This document shows positions 43,960 to 54,990 of a stretch of 64,000 nucleotides of DNA, piece by piece. The notes beneath the pieces were generated by a model, which was given only the letters and a program-made list of their open reading frames with translations, was not told the DNA's origin and did not search any database. The stretch spans positions 67,926,496 to 67,990,495 of the forward strand of contig CM051457.1 in assembly GCA_028274465.1 (NCBI GenBank), in the 5' to 3' direction. How positions within the stretch are numbered: position 1 is the stretch's first letter; the number at the start of each line of letters is the position of its first letter. This stretch comes from Plantago ovata. Lineage: Eukaryota; Streptophyta; Magnoliopsida; Lamiales; Plantaginaceae. Position numbers and translations under genes: made by a program.

Positions 43960-46104
43960 CTATCTCTTCTTTTTGCGGGTACTAGGCTTCCCCTTCATCG
44001 ATCTCCTCTCCATGCCACGAACCTGTGAATAAGAAAGAATATAGGCTGCAAGACCACAGTAGTGAGTAGTAATATCAGGCGGTTCAGGTGGATCAGGTAA
44101 GGCTTTCAACACGTGTTGCTTGCCATCTACTTCAATAGTGCAAGTTCTTTGGTAGATGTCCATCACGGAGCGTAGTTTAGTCAAGAATGTTTGCCCTAAG
44201 AGTATGACATCCCCCGTCCCAGGTGCAGATGCCGGCGTAACTACGAAATTGGTGTATATAGATGCTTCACCAATCTTGACCAACATGTTTTTCCCAACGC
44301 CCTCTAGTCTCATAAAGGATCCATCCGCCAGACGCACAATAGCCCTTTGCTCAGATAGTTTTCCAATGTTGCTCATTTCAAACACATTCAAAGGAATTAT
44401 GTTTGAGTAGGATCCCGTGTCTAGTGTGATACGGACATCTTCAAGCTCCCCAATCCCTACCTTAACATCGAAACTTTTAGGGAGTGGTTCGGGATCCTCT
44501 TCCTCCTCATCACTTGTGTCAGAACCAAGGTCCTCCTCTTCTTCCTCAGCCTGTAGAAGTTCTTCCTTCATGCAACACTCGCACCTAACGACCTTCCTGA
44601 TAGTGATTTCGTCAGGTACATCACCAGCTAATTTCGACTTCACAGTGTTGCTAGGCAGTTTGCCTTGTTCTCTACTTGCTCCTCGGTCGATCAACTCTTG
44701 TAACTTTTGATGGGCAAGCCTAGTTCTCTCTTCCAACCTATCAAGCCTTGCCCTAGTCTTCTCGGAATCTTCTTCATAACGTTTGAGAAAACTTTGTGTG
44801 TGATCGACCATTTTCTGCAAGTTCTCCATCAGTTGAGCCGACTTCGACTTCGGTGGCTCTTTCGGAGCGGGGTTTTCGCAGTGATCATTACCATAGTTCA
44901 GCCTACTACGGTCTTGGTTAGGTCCATAAGTTTGGTTAGCCGGTGCATATCCTTGATTGTTGCGGTATCCTCTTCTCCAGAATCCACCTCGAGGATTCCT
45001 ACCGTCTTGTCCGTAGCTAACTTCTTGAGTACCAAACTCCGTAGCAAAGGCTTCTTCTTCACCTCCTCGAGCCCAGTTGCCATCATCGTATGCCAGCTCC
45101 GATCTACACATATGAGCCGCATGCCCATAGTTCTTGCATATTCGGCATACTTCGTTCGGAACAGCTGTTCCGGTGGCGCTCTTGAGGACTTGCTTCAATT
45201 CGTAGGTAAAGCACTCGAATTGATCCCCATTCCCCCTGTACATAGGGGTTTCTTGAGTCGGTGGAGCTTCAGGTCCACGTCTCCTAACCATTGCTCTTGG
45301 GTCCTTGAACTGCGAACCCTTAGCAAGCCTTTCGAAAACAGCCCAGACGGCTTCTGCGGTTTCCTCCCAAATATTGCCTCGGCATTGGAAATCCACCACT
45401 TGTTGGTTCTCGAAAGTTAGTCCATTGTAGAAGTGTTGGACTAGGTCGGAAAGTTCAAAACCATGGTGAGGGCACTTGTTCGTGAGATCTTGGAATCTCT
45501 CGAACGCGGTGTAGATGGTCTCATCATAGTCTTCCTTGAATCCAGTGATTTGCGCCTTAAGCGCGGTAGTCAGAGTGTGTGGGAAGTATTTCTCCATGAA
45601 AGCTGAAAAAAACTTTTCCCAAGTGTCCAGCGAGCCGGCTGGTAGAGAACTCAGCCATGACTTGGCCCTGTCGCCAAGTCCCATAGCAAAAACCTTCATC
45701 CTCAACTCATCCGTTGTTATGTTAGCTCCGGGTCGTGGGAGTTGATTGACGAAATCATCGATATCGTTCAAGTACCCCATCACATCTTCCCTTGATAAGC
45801 CATAGAACCTCGGAAGTTGTTGGAATGCGTGGTTCTTGATCTCCAGATCTCGAGTTGCGGGCGAAAGAACAATCCCCGGTCCCCTCATACGATCCTTGGT
45901 GGGTTGTACCCATGCCTTCAGTGGTCTAGCTTCTGCCATTCCGTCGATTACCTTGAAAAGACTAATTAGAGATTCAGAGAAATCCGTTTCCTCTATTTCC
46001 TCTAGTGCGCGCCTTTCAAGTAGTCGCCTTCTCTGGTGGTAGACTCTGTCGATCTCAGCAATTGAATCAGCAAGCGGTGTTCCTGCAGAACGTGTATGCG
46101 GCAT
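43960..46104 (-). CDS. Gy-C gag-protease polyprotein, 714 residues, uninterrupted
   Basis: Gag forms the particle and packages RNA; protease would process it. Residues 65-265 are a retrotransposon gag domain (LPRFYGLSREDVMGYLNDID, LGDRAKSWLSSLP, FMEKYFP, FERFQDLTNKCPHHGF). A canonical CCHC knuckle lies at C320, C323, H328 and C333 (CRICKNYGHAAHMC). Residues 420-480 look coiled-coil. A retropepsin-like domain follows with D562-T-G-S and VILLGQTFLTKLRS. The protein ends in a basic tail (RKKKR) and a stop. In a full Athila polyprotein, reverse transcriptase would follow here; none is present. The ATG is 143 bp inside the primer site. The tail resembles a nuclear localisation signal, by composition only. 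Confidence 0.92.
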   Translation of the reverse strand: MPHTRSAGTPLADSIAEIDRVYHQRRRLLERRALEEIEETDFSESLISLFKVIDGMAEARPLKAWVQPTKDRMRGPGIVLSPATRDLEIKNHAFQQLPRFYGLSREDVMGYLNDIDDFVNQLPRPGANITTDELRMKVFAMGLGDRAKSWLSSLPAGSLDTWEKFFSAFMEKYFPHTLTTALKAQITGFKEDYDETIYTAFERFQDLTNKCPHHGFELSDLVQHFYNGLTFENQQVVDFQCRGNIWEETAEAVWAVFERLAKGSQFKDPRAMVRRRGPEAPPTQETPMYRGNGDQFECFTYELKQVLKSATGTAVPNEVCRICKNYGHAAHMCRSELAYDDGNWARGGEEEAFATEFGTQEVSYGQDGRNPRGGFWRRGYRNNQGYAPANQTYGPNQDRSRLNYGNDHCENPAPKEPPKSKSAQLMENLQKMVDHTQSFLKRYEEDSEKTRARLDRLEERTRLAHQKLQELIDRGASREQGKLPSNTVKSKLAGDVPDEITIRKVVRCECCMKEELLQAEEEEEDLGSDTSDEEEEDPEPLPKSFDVKVGIGELEDVRITLDTGSYSNIIPLNVFEMSNIGKLSEQRAIVRLADGSFMRLEGVGKNMLVKIGEASIYTNFVVTPASAPGTGDVILLGQTFLTKLRSVMDIYQRTCTIEVDGKQHVLKALPDPPEPPDITTHYCGLAAYILSYSQVRGMERRSMKGKPSTRKKKR

Positions 46105-46246
46105 CCACTATCTGTGACAGACTAGGAAAGGTTATTAGAAACAAACTAGGAAAGCGGAGAGAGATTAAAAAGGAAAACTAAAACTAAAAGAATTAGGAAT
46201 CTACAGTTGTAAATAAAAATAAATTAAATAGAAAAAGGAGTATAGT

Positions 46247-46263
46247 CCCCGGCAACGGCGCCA
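46247..46263 (-). other. Gy-C primer binding site, tRNA-Asp type
   Basis: The minus strand reads TGGCGCCGTTGCCGGGG, 3 bp inside the 5' LTR. It is the site used by Athila and Tat elements, complementary to the 3' end of tRNA-Asp. Confidence 0.9.
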
Positions 46264-46266
46264 ATT

Positions 46267-47539
46267 TGGTGAACGGAGATTTGTCAGGTCTCGATTCAGC
46301 AAATAATATTTGTCATTTAGCCAAAGACAATCCACAACTACAACGAAAACCGTAGTGTAGTAGTAGAATGACTCGAGTGTCGTTCTCTCAGGACTATAAC
46401 TAGCTTTATCTATTTAACAAGAGAATATAAAACAACAGATAGAAAGCAATTGGGGTTTTCAAGCAGATAATGGAGATTGGTGATAGTATGGTCCTTCTTA
46501 ACATAATGGGTCGATAATCATGCATAAATTCCTCGGTCTTGCATAGAGATCTTTGAATCAATCTTGTGTCCTGTTGCAAGTATTAAGCACTACGAAGATA
46601 ATTTGGTCTGACTAGTCAACACTGCTGTCCTAATGTGTTCCGTAATTATTCAACACTACGAAGATAATTGGTCTGATGGTCGACTAGTGTCCATGCGTGC
46701 ATAATAATCAATACAACATACGAGAATTTTGGTTGCAACTGATCAACGAAATAAAGCAATGACACGGAGTATAATGCGCGATATAGCCATTAGCATGATT
46801 ATCTTCCCTCGCTAAGAATTCACATACTATCACCAATGATAAGTTAGCTACTCATAATAGGCATGCAATCAATAGCAATCACAGAAGAAAACATATTGAA
46901 AGAAGAATAAAATAAGTAGATAAAAACTGTAAGATACAAAGTTACCGAAGGTTGTCAATCTCCGGATGATTGCGATCCTACGCGCTCCAATCTGCTATGA
47001 AAAAGTATCCCCTAAGCTACGGAACTCCCAGGACAGGCCTCGGGAAGTTCCTACCTAAAACTATAGAGAGAGGTCAGAAAGTAGGCTTGGAAAGATATGA
47101 TTTTCGGAGAAAAACTTGAGCTCTATATATAGGCCCGAATTTAGCCCGCGGCGGTTCGCCCCGTGACTCCGGCGGTTCGCCCCCCAATATTTCGCGGAAT
47201 TTCTGCGTTTTTCGACGCGGATTTGGATTTCTTCACCTTTTCGGACTCGGTTTATGACTTCTAGTAGCCTTCTAACCTCCAGATTCGGCCCCTAGACTCC
47301 AAATCCTATCCGGAAACCTTCAGATACTCCAAATAGGCTTCTGGAACACCAATTCCTTGTAGACTTCAATATAATTGCCCGGTAATCTCCGAATTTCAAC
47401 CAAAACCTGTAAAATAAAATCTAAAGGGAAATGTGACACTATTCTAATAAAATGTACTAAAATATAGCTAAATTAACATAGAGTATAGCTAAAATAGGTG
47501 AAAAAGACTCGAATGAAAGTGTAAAATACACATTCATCA
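46267..47539 (-). repeat. Gy-C 5' LTR
   Basis: 1273 bp, TGGTGAACGGAG...ACATTCATCA. It differs from the 3' LTR at scattered single bases, for instance TGG for TGA at the terminus next to the primer site. Confidence 0.95.
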
Positions 47540-48627
47540 ATGGACCTCTCAGTGCTGCTATGTAACTTCCCCTGCTCTCTACTAGCTCTAGCTTCCAATT
47601 GACCCAGACGAGCATTGATCTTTGCCGAATCTTCCTCGTATCTCTTCAAAAACACTTGGGTGAAATCCACCAATTTCTGTAAATTATCCAAGAGAGTTGC
47701 TGACTTGGATGTAGATGCTTCGTCCTTAGGAGTAGGATTACTATTGTTTCCCAAGTGAACATCTTCTCGTGCTAGATCTGATCTACACATATGAGCCCCA
47801 TGCCCATAATTCTTGTACACCCTACATACCTCGTTGGAGAGAGAAGTTCCGATTAGGCCACTTAGAGCTTGCCTCATCTGATTGGCGGAACCTTCGAACC
47901 TATCGCCACTCACACCATTCACTTCATGCATTGGGATCTCCTGGTTTGGTGGAGCCTCAGGTCCACGCCTTCTAACCATTGCTCTTGGATCCTTGGATTG
48001 AGATCCTTTAGCAAGCCTTTCGAAACACGCCCACACATCCTCGGCGGTCTCTTCCCAGATAGTACCACGGCATTGGAAATTCACCACCTGTTGACTCTCA
48101 TATGTGAGTCCATTGTAGAAATGCTGGACAAGATCAGGAAGCCCAAAACCATGGTGTGGACACTTGTGCATGAGGTCCTTGAACCTCTCGAAAGCGGTGT
48201 AGATGGTCTCATCATAGTCCGGTTTGAATCCAGTGATTTCCGCCATAAGCGCGGTAGTCAATGTGTGAGGAAAGTATTTCTCCATAAAGGCAGAATACAC
48301 CTTGTCCCAGGTGTCTAGTGATCCGGCTTTCAGAGAGCCTAACCATACCTTGGCTTTATCACCAAGCCCTAAAGCAAAAACCTTCATCCTTAGCTCATCG
48401 TCCGTTATCCCTGCTCCGGGCCTTGGAAGATTGTTGATAAAATCGTCAATATCATTCAGGTATCCCATAACATCTTCCCTAGCCAACCCATAGAACCTCG
48501 GGAGTTGCCGGAACATGCAACTTTTGATTTCCAAATCTCGAGTTGCAGCAGAAAGAACAATAGCCGGACCTCTCATCAGTGCTTTGTTGGGTTGAACCCA
48601 TGATTTCAAAAGTGGGCGAGCCATCAC
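47540..48627 (-). pseudogene. Gy-B gag (5' part), cut by Gy-C
   Basis: The frame starts MMARPLLKSWVQP and covers the same gag domain as Gy-C (LPRFYGLAREDVMGYLNDID, LGDKAKVWLGSLK). It lacks about 55 N-terminal residues and a 50-residue linker. The zinc knuckle reads CRVYKNYGHGAHMC, so its second cysteine has become tyrosine. The frame then runs ASREQGKLHSSTERS into the Gy-C LTR at 47539. The protease half is at 40443-41136. Confidence 0.88.
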
Positions 48628-48758
48628 AAGACCTGAATATCTGTGACAAGCTAGGAAAGGAGTATCAGAGAGAGATTAAATAGGAAAACTAAAACTACTA
48701 GTACTAGGAATTGAATGCTGAAAATATAAACAAATTAAACAGAAAAAAGGAATATAGT

Positions 48759-48775
48759 CCCCGGCAACGGCGCCA
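48759..48775 (-). other. Gy-B primer binding site, tRNA-Asp type
   Basis: The minus strand reads TGGCGCCGTTGCCGGGG, next to the 5' LTR at 48779. Confidence 0.9.
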
Positions 48776-48778
48776 ATT

Positions 48779-49590
48779 TGATGAACGCGGATGTCGTGCT
48801 CCGGATTCAGTCAAATAAATTTGTATTTAGCCAAAGGCAATCCACAACTACAATGAAAACCGTAGTGTAGCAGTAGAATGACTCGAGTGTCGTTCTCTCA
48901 GGACTATAACTAGCTTTATCTATTTAACAAGAGAATATAAAACAGCAGACAAATAGCAATAGAGGGTTTCTAGCAGATAATGGAGATTGGTGATAGTATG
49001 GTCCTTCTTAACATAACGGGTCGATAATCATGCATAAATTCCTCGGTCTTGCATAGAGATCTTTGAATCAATCTAGTGTCCTGTTGCAAGTATTAAGCAC
49101 TACGAAGATAATTTGGTCTGACTAGTCAATCACGATTGTCCTAATGTGTTCCGTAATTATTCAACACTACGAAGATAATTGGTCTGATGATCGACTAGTG
49201 TCCAATTGTGCATAATAATCAATACAACATACGAGAATTTCTTTTCGGCGGCTGACGCGTTTTCGATGCGTTTTTGGATTTCTTTTCCTTTTCGGACTCG
49301 GTTTTTGCCTTCTAGTGACCTTTTAGCCTTCAGACTCGACCCCTAGACTTCAAATCCTATTCGGAATCTTCTGGATACTACAAAAATGTCCCCGGAACAC
49401 CAATTCTTCGTTCTCTTCCATATAATTGCCCAGAAAACCACGTTTTTCACCTAAAACCTGTAAAATGCAAACTAAAGGGAAACGTGACACTATTCTAATA
49501 AAATGCACTATAATATATCTAAATTAACATAGAGGATAGCTAAATTGGTGAAAAAAGACTCGAATGAAAGTGTAAAATACACGTTCATCA
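48779..49590 (-). repeat. Chimeric LTR: truncated Gy-B 5' LTR joined to the inner part of the Gy-A 3' LTR
   Basis: 48779 to about 49240 follows the Gy-B LTR (TGATGAACGCGGATGTCG...ACGAGAATTT). From about 49241 the sequence matches the Gy-A LTR at about 55870-56199 (GCCTTCTAGTGACCTTTTAG, CACGTTCATCA end). It therefore combines the surviving outer part of the Gy-B LTR with the second half of the Gy-A 3' LTR, joined by a deletion. Confidence 0.85.
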
Positions 49591-51000
49591 AACTCTCCAA
49601 ACCGAACCTTTGCTTGTCCTCAAGCAACTAAGCTAGACTCTAATGCAAAAAACAATGCAACACAAAAAATGGAGTCTCATGCCAAACGAAATGAACTAAT
49701 CTATTGAATCTATCAAAAAACATATGAACAAAAACCATACAAATCATAACATGGATATAGGTTGAAGAATGCCTCGATTGACTCATACACATTCACATAA
49801 GCACTTATGTCAAACAAGATAATCTCTCGTAATATTTTCTACCTGGACCTAGTCAGTGACGATGTAATGAAACATGTTAAAATACGAATGGTTGTCCCGT
49901 GCCTATGAAACTGAGGACTTACTACTGTTCACCAAGTTATGACTTTTCCTCAAAGAGGTCGAACCAATACTGGCTCTCATCAAACGAAGGAGGGTTCCCT
50001 AAAAAAGATAACACTCCCCTATTCTACCCATCTCTCAAGCAAAGCCTTAAGCTATTCACCATTTCCTGAATGGCAGGACGAGGGTGGTCTAGAACAGATG
50101 ACACTCAAACAAAACAAAAGATAGAAAATTACAACTCGATTACGAACATTACATGAATTGAAAAATGAGACAAACACTTTGCTAAACTGGTTTTTGGCTT
50201 TTTTTTTACCCTTCTTTGCTTTTTTGGGGTCTTTTTTTCTTTTTTTTCATTTTTTCTTTTCCAGATTTTTTCTAGTTTTCTGGAATTTTTCTTCTTCTTT
50301 TTTTTTTTTTTTTGATTTTTTTAGCCAGCAGTAGCACAACGAAAAAGAAACAATGTCACACAAACGACCTCCCCAAACCTATTCTTTCGAATAGGTTGCA
50401 AACAAAGGATCACACAATCTCACACTACCTCCTTCCTAGGCATTTAGCAATCTCAAAGCAAGGTGAAGACTTGTTGCCTCTTAGGTGCATAATTACTCGG
50501 AAAAACAGCCATAAGATCCTAACATGCATCGTCCTATTATAAAGGCCTTCGTGAACCGCAGTAGAGAAAACACCACTAAGTGATGTTGAGACTACCAAGC
50601 TTAACTAAGTGCAATACATAAATGTGACAAGCCAAGCGAGAAAAACCTCAAACCAATTCATAGAGATGAAGCATATGATTAATGTCATAATTAGTTAATC
50701 TACCCAATAAAAAAGTTCAAAAATTTGGCAATAAACTCCACATAAAACATGCAAGACTATCCTAGGATGAATGTAGTGTATGCAACTAAATACTAAGAAA
50801 GCAGTAAACGTGCAAATGCAAATGCAAACGGATAAAAGATGCAAGGTACTGTACTCATCTTATCAATGCCAAGCTCCAAACTAACAACACTAGTTCACTT
50901 AAATCCCATCCCCCCTCATGAATTTAAAGCTAGTCCCTAGCAATAAGAAAATGAGGAAATAAGATGTGATACTAGATGTTACCGCGTGGTTTGGTCTCGG
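49591..51000 (-). other. Gy-A conserved 3' non-coding region
   Basis: It contains the polypurine tract (one base changed, GGTTTGGAGAG) at about 49593, a purine-rich tract opposite 50197-50321 and one hairpin at 50376-50397 where Gy-B and Gy-C have two. In that hairpin the loop is the reverse complement (TTTC) of the Gy-B loop (GAAA). Beyond 50760 Gy-A retains sequence that is deleted in Gy-B and Gy-C. Confidence 0.75.
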
Positions 51001-51203
51001 TCGGTTGAGTACACTAGATGTAAGGTATTGAGATTGCTCGAGGGCCCTTGTTGGCGATCATCGGAGCTCGTGGTGGTGGTGGTAGTTCCCCTAATAGATC
51101 GGATAGGACCAACTCCTCCATCAGTATTCATGGCATCCTCATTGTCCCTATTCCTATTGTGTTCATTGTCACCACCATCATCACTAGTAGAATTGCAGTG
51201 TCT

Positions 51204-51892
51204 TCATTGTCGAAGAGAATCCTCAAGATTAGCCGCTGCAGTTATGGGGTCTTCCATCCGGTATCTCTCTAATAGCATGTAAACTGTTGAAGGGGAAAGA
51301 GCTGTGCTCTTAGAGTCTCCCTCTCCAACGTTCTCTACCCCATGGAACTTACAGTAAGCTGCTCGGATACTCAGAGGTCTTCTTCCTCTTTGCCCAATGT
51401 TGCCCACATTCTACGGTTGATGCTCCCGATGTCTATATGGTGCTCCCTCAATAAGCAATCGAGGGGCACCCCAAAGAGGGGCTGGGTGTCCATGTCATTA
51501 TGTTTTGGAATCAAGTTAGCGATTCGGAACTTCATCACCACTATCGACTCAAGACTGAATCTGTTGTGGTGAGGCCGCCCCGGTACCTTCCTATTCACTC
51601 GAACCTTGCAGTCCTTCTGACAGATTTCTGTCGTAATATTGGTTTTAATCCCTTCAGTGGTACGTGAATAGACATAAGAGTGCTCACTCCTGGTGGATTC
51701 TCGTTCCTCCTTATGGATAAACCACGACGTTGTTGCAAAAGCCCATGGCTTGAACGCACCTCTAACGAGATCACTCTCCTTGACATGGTTGTAATCGAAC
51801 TGCCTCCAATACTTCATTGCAGCCAAACGGGAGTGCTCCTCTCCTTTTGTGGCATGGTTCCTACAAACAGCAATTAGTACCTCGTATGACAC
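51204..51892 (-). pseudogene. Gy-A additional ORF, possibly related to the Athila non-gag ORF
   Basis: Two overlapping frames form one degraded ORF. The first reads RNHATKGEEHSRLAAMKYWRQ through MKFRIANLIPKHNDMDTQPL, GVPLDCLLREHHIDIGSINR and stops after GKEEEDL. The second continues RRPLSIRAAYCKFHGVENVG to NLEDSLRQ. Its place between pol-equivalent sequence and the 3' LTR is where Athila elements carry their extra (env-like or ORF-1) gene. A piece of similar position and style is at 62413-62739 in Gy-D. No motif proves the function, and the start is unclear. Confidence 0.5.
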
Positions 51893-53038
51893 AAAACAGA
51901 CTTATGCATATGCAAATGCAAGAGTAAAACACACGAGTGATAACATCAACAATCGAACTCCTCAAAATCTCCATGTCTAGTCTAGCTACTCCTAGAACTA
52001 AAAAGAAACATACCAACATATCGAAGACATGTAACATATCGCATTAAGCTCTTGCTAGACAACAAGTAGCCTTAAATCATAAGGCTCAATTCATACCATA
52101 GTAGCAAAAATTCTAGCATCATAAATCCTCAAACTCATCAATCATGCATTCTACCATCATGTCCATCATTATCACATCAGTAAATACAATCATATGTACG
52201 AAATGGGAGGAAAAGAAACATTGCATAACGAGATATAGACATCTAGTAGCAAAATTCTCAAACCAACAAACCAGGCATAATTGAACATGCAATTGATAGT
52301 GAATAACGTTTCTAATCACACAAACAACCAACCCATACATCATATAAGCCTAATTGAAGCATAAATCAGAAAACCCCCAAATTTGAAAAAATAGGGTTCA
52401 TGTGAAAATACCTCAGATCTGGAAAACGAATGCACTAGTGTGAAAGTTGTTCGGAAGAAAAGAAAGAGCACGTAATTGGCTTCGATTGAAGCTAAAGAAC
52501 ACAAAATTTGATGGAAGATTGAAGGTTTTATGAAAGATTGAAGAATTTTCGATTTTTTGGGATTTTTGGGAGTAAGAGAGTGAAAAGGGGGAGAAAATGA
52601 GAAAAAAGGGGAAGTCTCCCGTTTTTGTAACTTCAGATGGTGTGTGGCGAACCGCCCAGTGTGTGGGGCGACTCGCCCCGTGCGGGGCGAATCGCTCCAC
52701 GTGTGGGGCGAATCGCCCCCCACGTCCAGAGAGAACGAGCTCTCTGGCCATGTGGGGCGACTCGCCCCCCACCTTCAGAGGTAGGGAGACGAATTTTTGG
52801 AAAAAAAAACTCCGCTTTTAATTCCAGAAAACCATTTTACTCATAAAACCACTCGAAAAAGTTCACTCAAACATAAACATAAGCACAAACGACACAGAGA
52901 CGTACAAATTCACATAAGAAAAGCAAATTGTTCAATGTATGAATGCATACAATAAAGCGGTAAAAAAGCGATAAAAACTCCGGTTTGCCTCCCGGATAGC
53001 GCCATTGTTTATAGTCTTTGACTCGACTTCTTCTTGCT
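51893..53038 (-). other. Gy-A internal spacer with a GC-palindrome cluster
   Basis: There is no credible gene. A cluster of GGGGCGANTCGCCCC-type palindromes lies at 52646-52775, of the kind otherwise found in the LTR promoters. Downstream of it on the minus strand is a CT-rich stretch (52560-52620). GGGAGGCAAACC with GGCGCTATCC (52981-53003) corresponds to the hairpin found downstream of the protease stop in Gy-B and Gy-C. Confidence 0.65.
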
Positions 53039-54867
53039 CTAGCTCTTCTTCTTGAGGGTACTAGACTTCCCCTTCATGGATCTTCTCCTCATGCCACGAA
53101 CCTGTGAATAAGAATGAACATAGACAGCAAGACCAAAGTAGTTAACGGTGTGAAAAGCATTGAAGTGAATATTTGGATCAGATATGGCTCGCAACACATG
53201 TTGCTTGCCATCCACCTCAATGGTGCAAGTCCTTCGGTAGATGTCTATCACGGAGCGTAGTTTGGTCAAGAACGTTCGCCCCAAGAGAACAACATCCCCC
53301 ATCCCAGGTGTAGACGCCGGCATGACTACAAAGTTGGTGTACACAGAAGCTTCACCAATCTTAACCAATACGTTCTTCACAACGCCTTCGGGTCTCACAA
53401 AGGATCCATCCGCCAATTGCACAATAGCCTTATGCTCAGATAGTTTTCCAAGGCTACTCTTCTCAAACACATTCATTGGGAGCACATTAGAGTAGGATCC
53501 CGTATCTAGTGTAGCACGAACACCTTCAAGTTCACCAATCCCGACCTTAACATCGAAACTTTGAGGGATTGGCTCGGGATCCTCTTGCTCCTCATCACTC
53601 TCATCCGAACCAAGGTCCTTCTCTTCTTCCTTGGCTAGTGGGGGTTCTTCATCCTTGCAACGCTCACACTTAGCAACCTTCTTGATGGTGATTTCAACAG
53701 GTGGATCACCCACCAAGGTAATGGACATAGATCCTCTTCTCCAAAATCCACCTCGAGGATTCCTACCATCTTGTCCGTAGCTAGCTTCTTGAGTACCAAA
53801 TTCCGTAGGAAACGCTTCCTCTTCGCCTCCTTGAACCCAATTGCCATCATCATAGGCAAGCTCGATCTACACATATGAGCTCCATGCCCATAGTTCTTGC
53901 ATATTCGGCAAACCTCATTTGACATGGATGTTCCAGCGGAGTTCTTGAGGACTTGTTTCAACTCGTTGGTAAAGCACTCGAATCGATCCCCATACCCCCC
54001 ATACATAGGGGCCTCCTGAGTAGGTGGAGCTTCAGGTCCACGTCTCCTAACCATTGCTCTTGGATCCTTGAATTGCGAACACTTAGCAAGCCTTTCGAAA
54101 ACCGCCCAGACGGCTTCCGCGGTTTCCTCCCAAATATTGCCACGGCATTGGAAATCCACCACTTGTTGGTTTTCGAAGGTCAGTCCATTGTAGAAGTGTT
54201 GGACAAGATCCGAAAGCTCAAAACCATGGTGAGGTCACTTGTTCATGAGGTCTTGGAACCTCTCAAACGCGGTGTAGATGGTCTCATCATAGTCTTGTTT
54301 GAACCTAGTGATTTGCGCCTTAAGCGCGGTAGTCAAGGTGTGAGGGAAGTATTTCTCCATGAATGCTGAAAAAACCTTTTCCCAAGTATCAAGAGAACCC
54401 GCCGGTAGAGAACTCAACCATGACTTGGCTCTGTCGCCAAGCCCCATAGCAAAAACCTTCATTCTCAACTCATCCGTCGTTATTTCAGCTCCGGGTCGTG
54501 GGAGTTGGTTGACGAAATCGTCGATATCGTGCAAGTACCCCATCACATCTTCCCTTGCTAAGCCATAGAACCTCGGAAGTTGTTGGAACGCGTGGTTCTT
54601 GATTTCCAGATCTCGAGTTGCAGACGAAAGAACAATCGCCGGTCCCCTCATACGATCCTTGGAGGGTTGAACCCATGCTTTCAGTGGTCTAGCTTTTGCC
54701 ATTAAGACGATTTCCTTAAAAAAACTGTGTAGAGATTCAGAGAAATCGGTATCCTCTATTTCCTCTAGTTCACGTCGTCGAAGTAGTCGCCTTCTTTGGT
54801 GGTAGACTCTGTCGATTTCAGCGATTGATTCAGCAAGTGGTGTTCCCCTAGATCGTGTACTTCGCAT
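53039..54867 (-). pseudogene. Gy-A gag-protease, interrupted
   Basis: ATG at 54867 opens MRSTRSRGTPLAESIAEIDR and the gag domain as in Gy-C. A cysteine codon has become a stop at FQDLMNK/PHHGF (about 54235). The frame resumes through VDFQCRGNIWEE and the intact knuckle CRICKNYGHGAHMC, then shifts by one base near 53865. About 120 codons present in Gy-C (the coiled-coil part) are deleted after RNPRGGFWRRG (near 53735). The protease follows with LDTGSYSNVLP and ends SMKGKSSTLKKKS and a stop. There is no polymerase. Confidence 0.88.
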
Positions 54868-54990
54868 ACACTATCTGTAACAAGCTAGAAAGGAGTATCA
54901 GAGAGATCAAATAGAAAAAATAAAAACTACTAAACCTAGGAATTGAATGCTGAAAATATAAATAAGCTAAACAGAAAAAAGGAGTATAGT

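Larger units (their letters stand above)
41137..47539 (-). mobile_element. Gy-C: inner Athila-like gag-protease retrotransposon, structurally complete
   Basis: A minus-strand element of 6403 bp inserted in the gag-protease gene of Gy-B. LTRs are 41137-42410 and 46267-47539. It has a tRNA-Asp-type primer site, one open 714-residue gag-protease frame, a conserved 3' region and a polypurine tract. The flanking 5-mers are ATGTA and ATGGA, a near-match for a target duplication. The LTRs differ at few positions, so it is the youngest layer of the nest. It lacks polymerase and integrase. Confidence 0.92.
37552..49240 (-). mobile_element. Gy-B: middle nested Athila-like gag-protease retrotransposon
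   Basis: A minus-strand element inside the Gy-A 3' LTR. The 3' LTR is 37552-38860. The internal region is 38861-41136 plus 47540-48778, split by Gy-C. The 5' LTR begins at 48779 and is truncated at about 49240, where Gy-A LTR sequence resumes. That deletion removed the right-hand target duplication. The primer site is at 48759-48775. Confidence 0.88.

Noticed and set aside
37552..49590. Single element with LTRs 37552-38860 and 48779-49590
   Set aside because: The right LTR is a composite: from about 49241 it follows the Gy-A LTR, and Gy-A internal sequence continues after it.
52340..52772. Minus-strand frames with repeated His-Pro/Arg motifs
   Set aside because: They are translations of the GC-palindrome cluster; frames overlap and lack conserved protein sequence.
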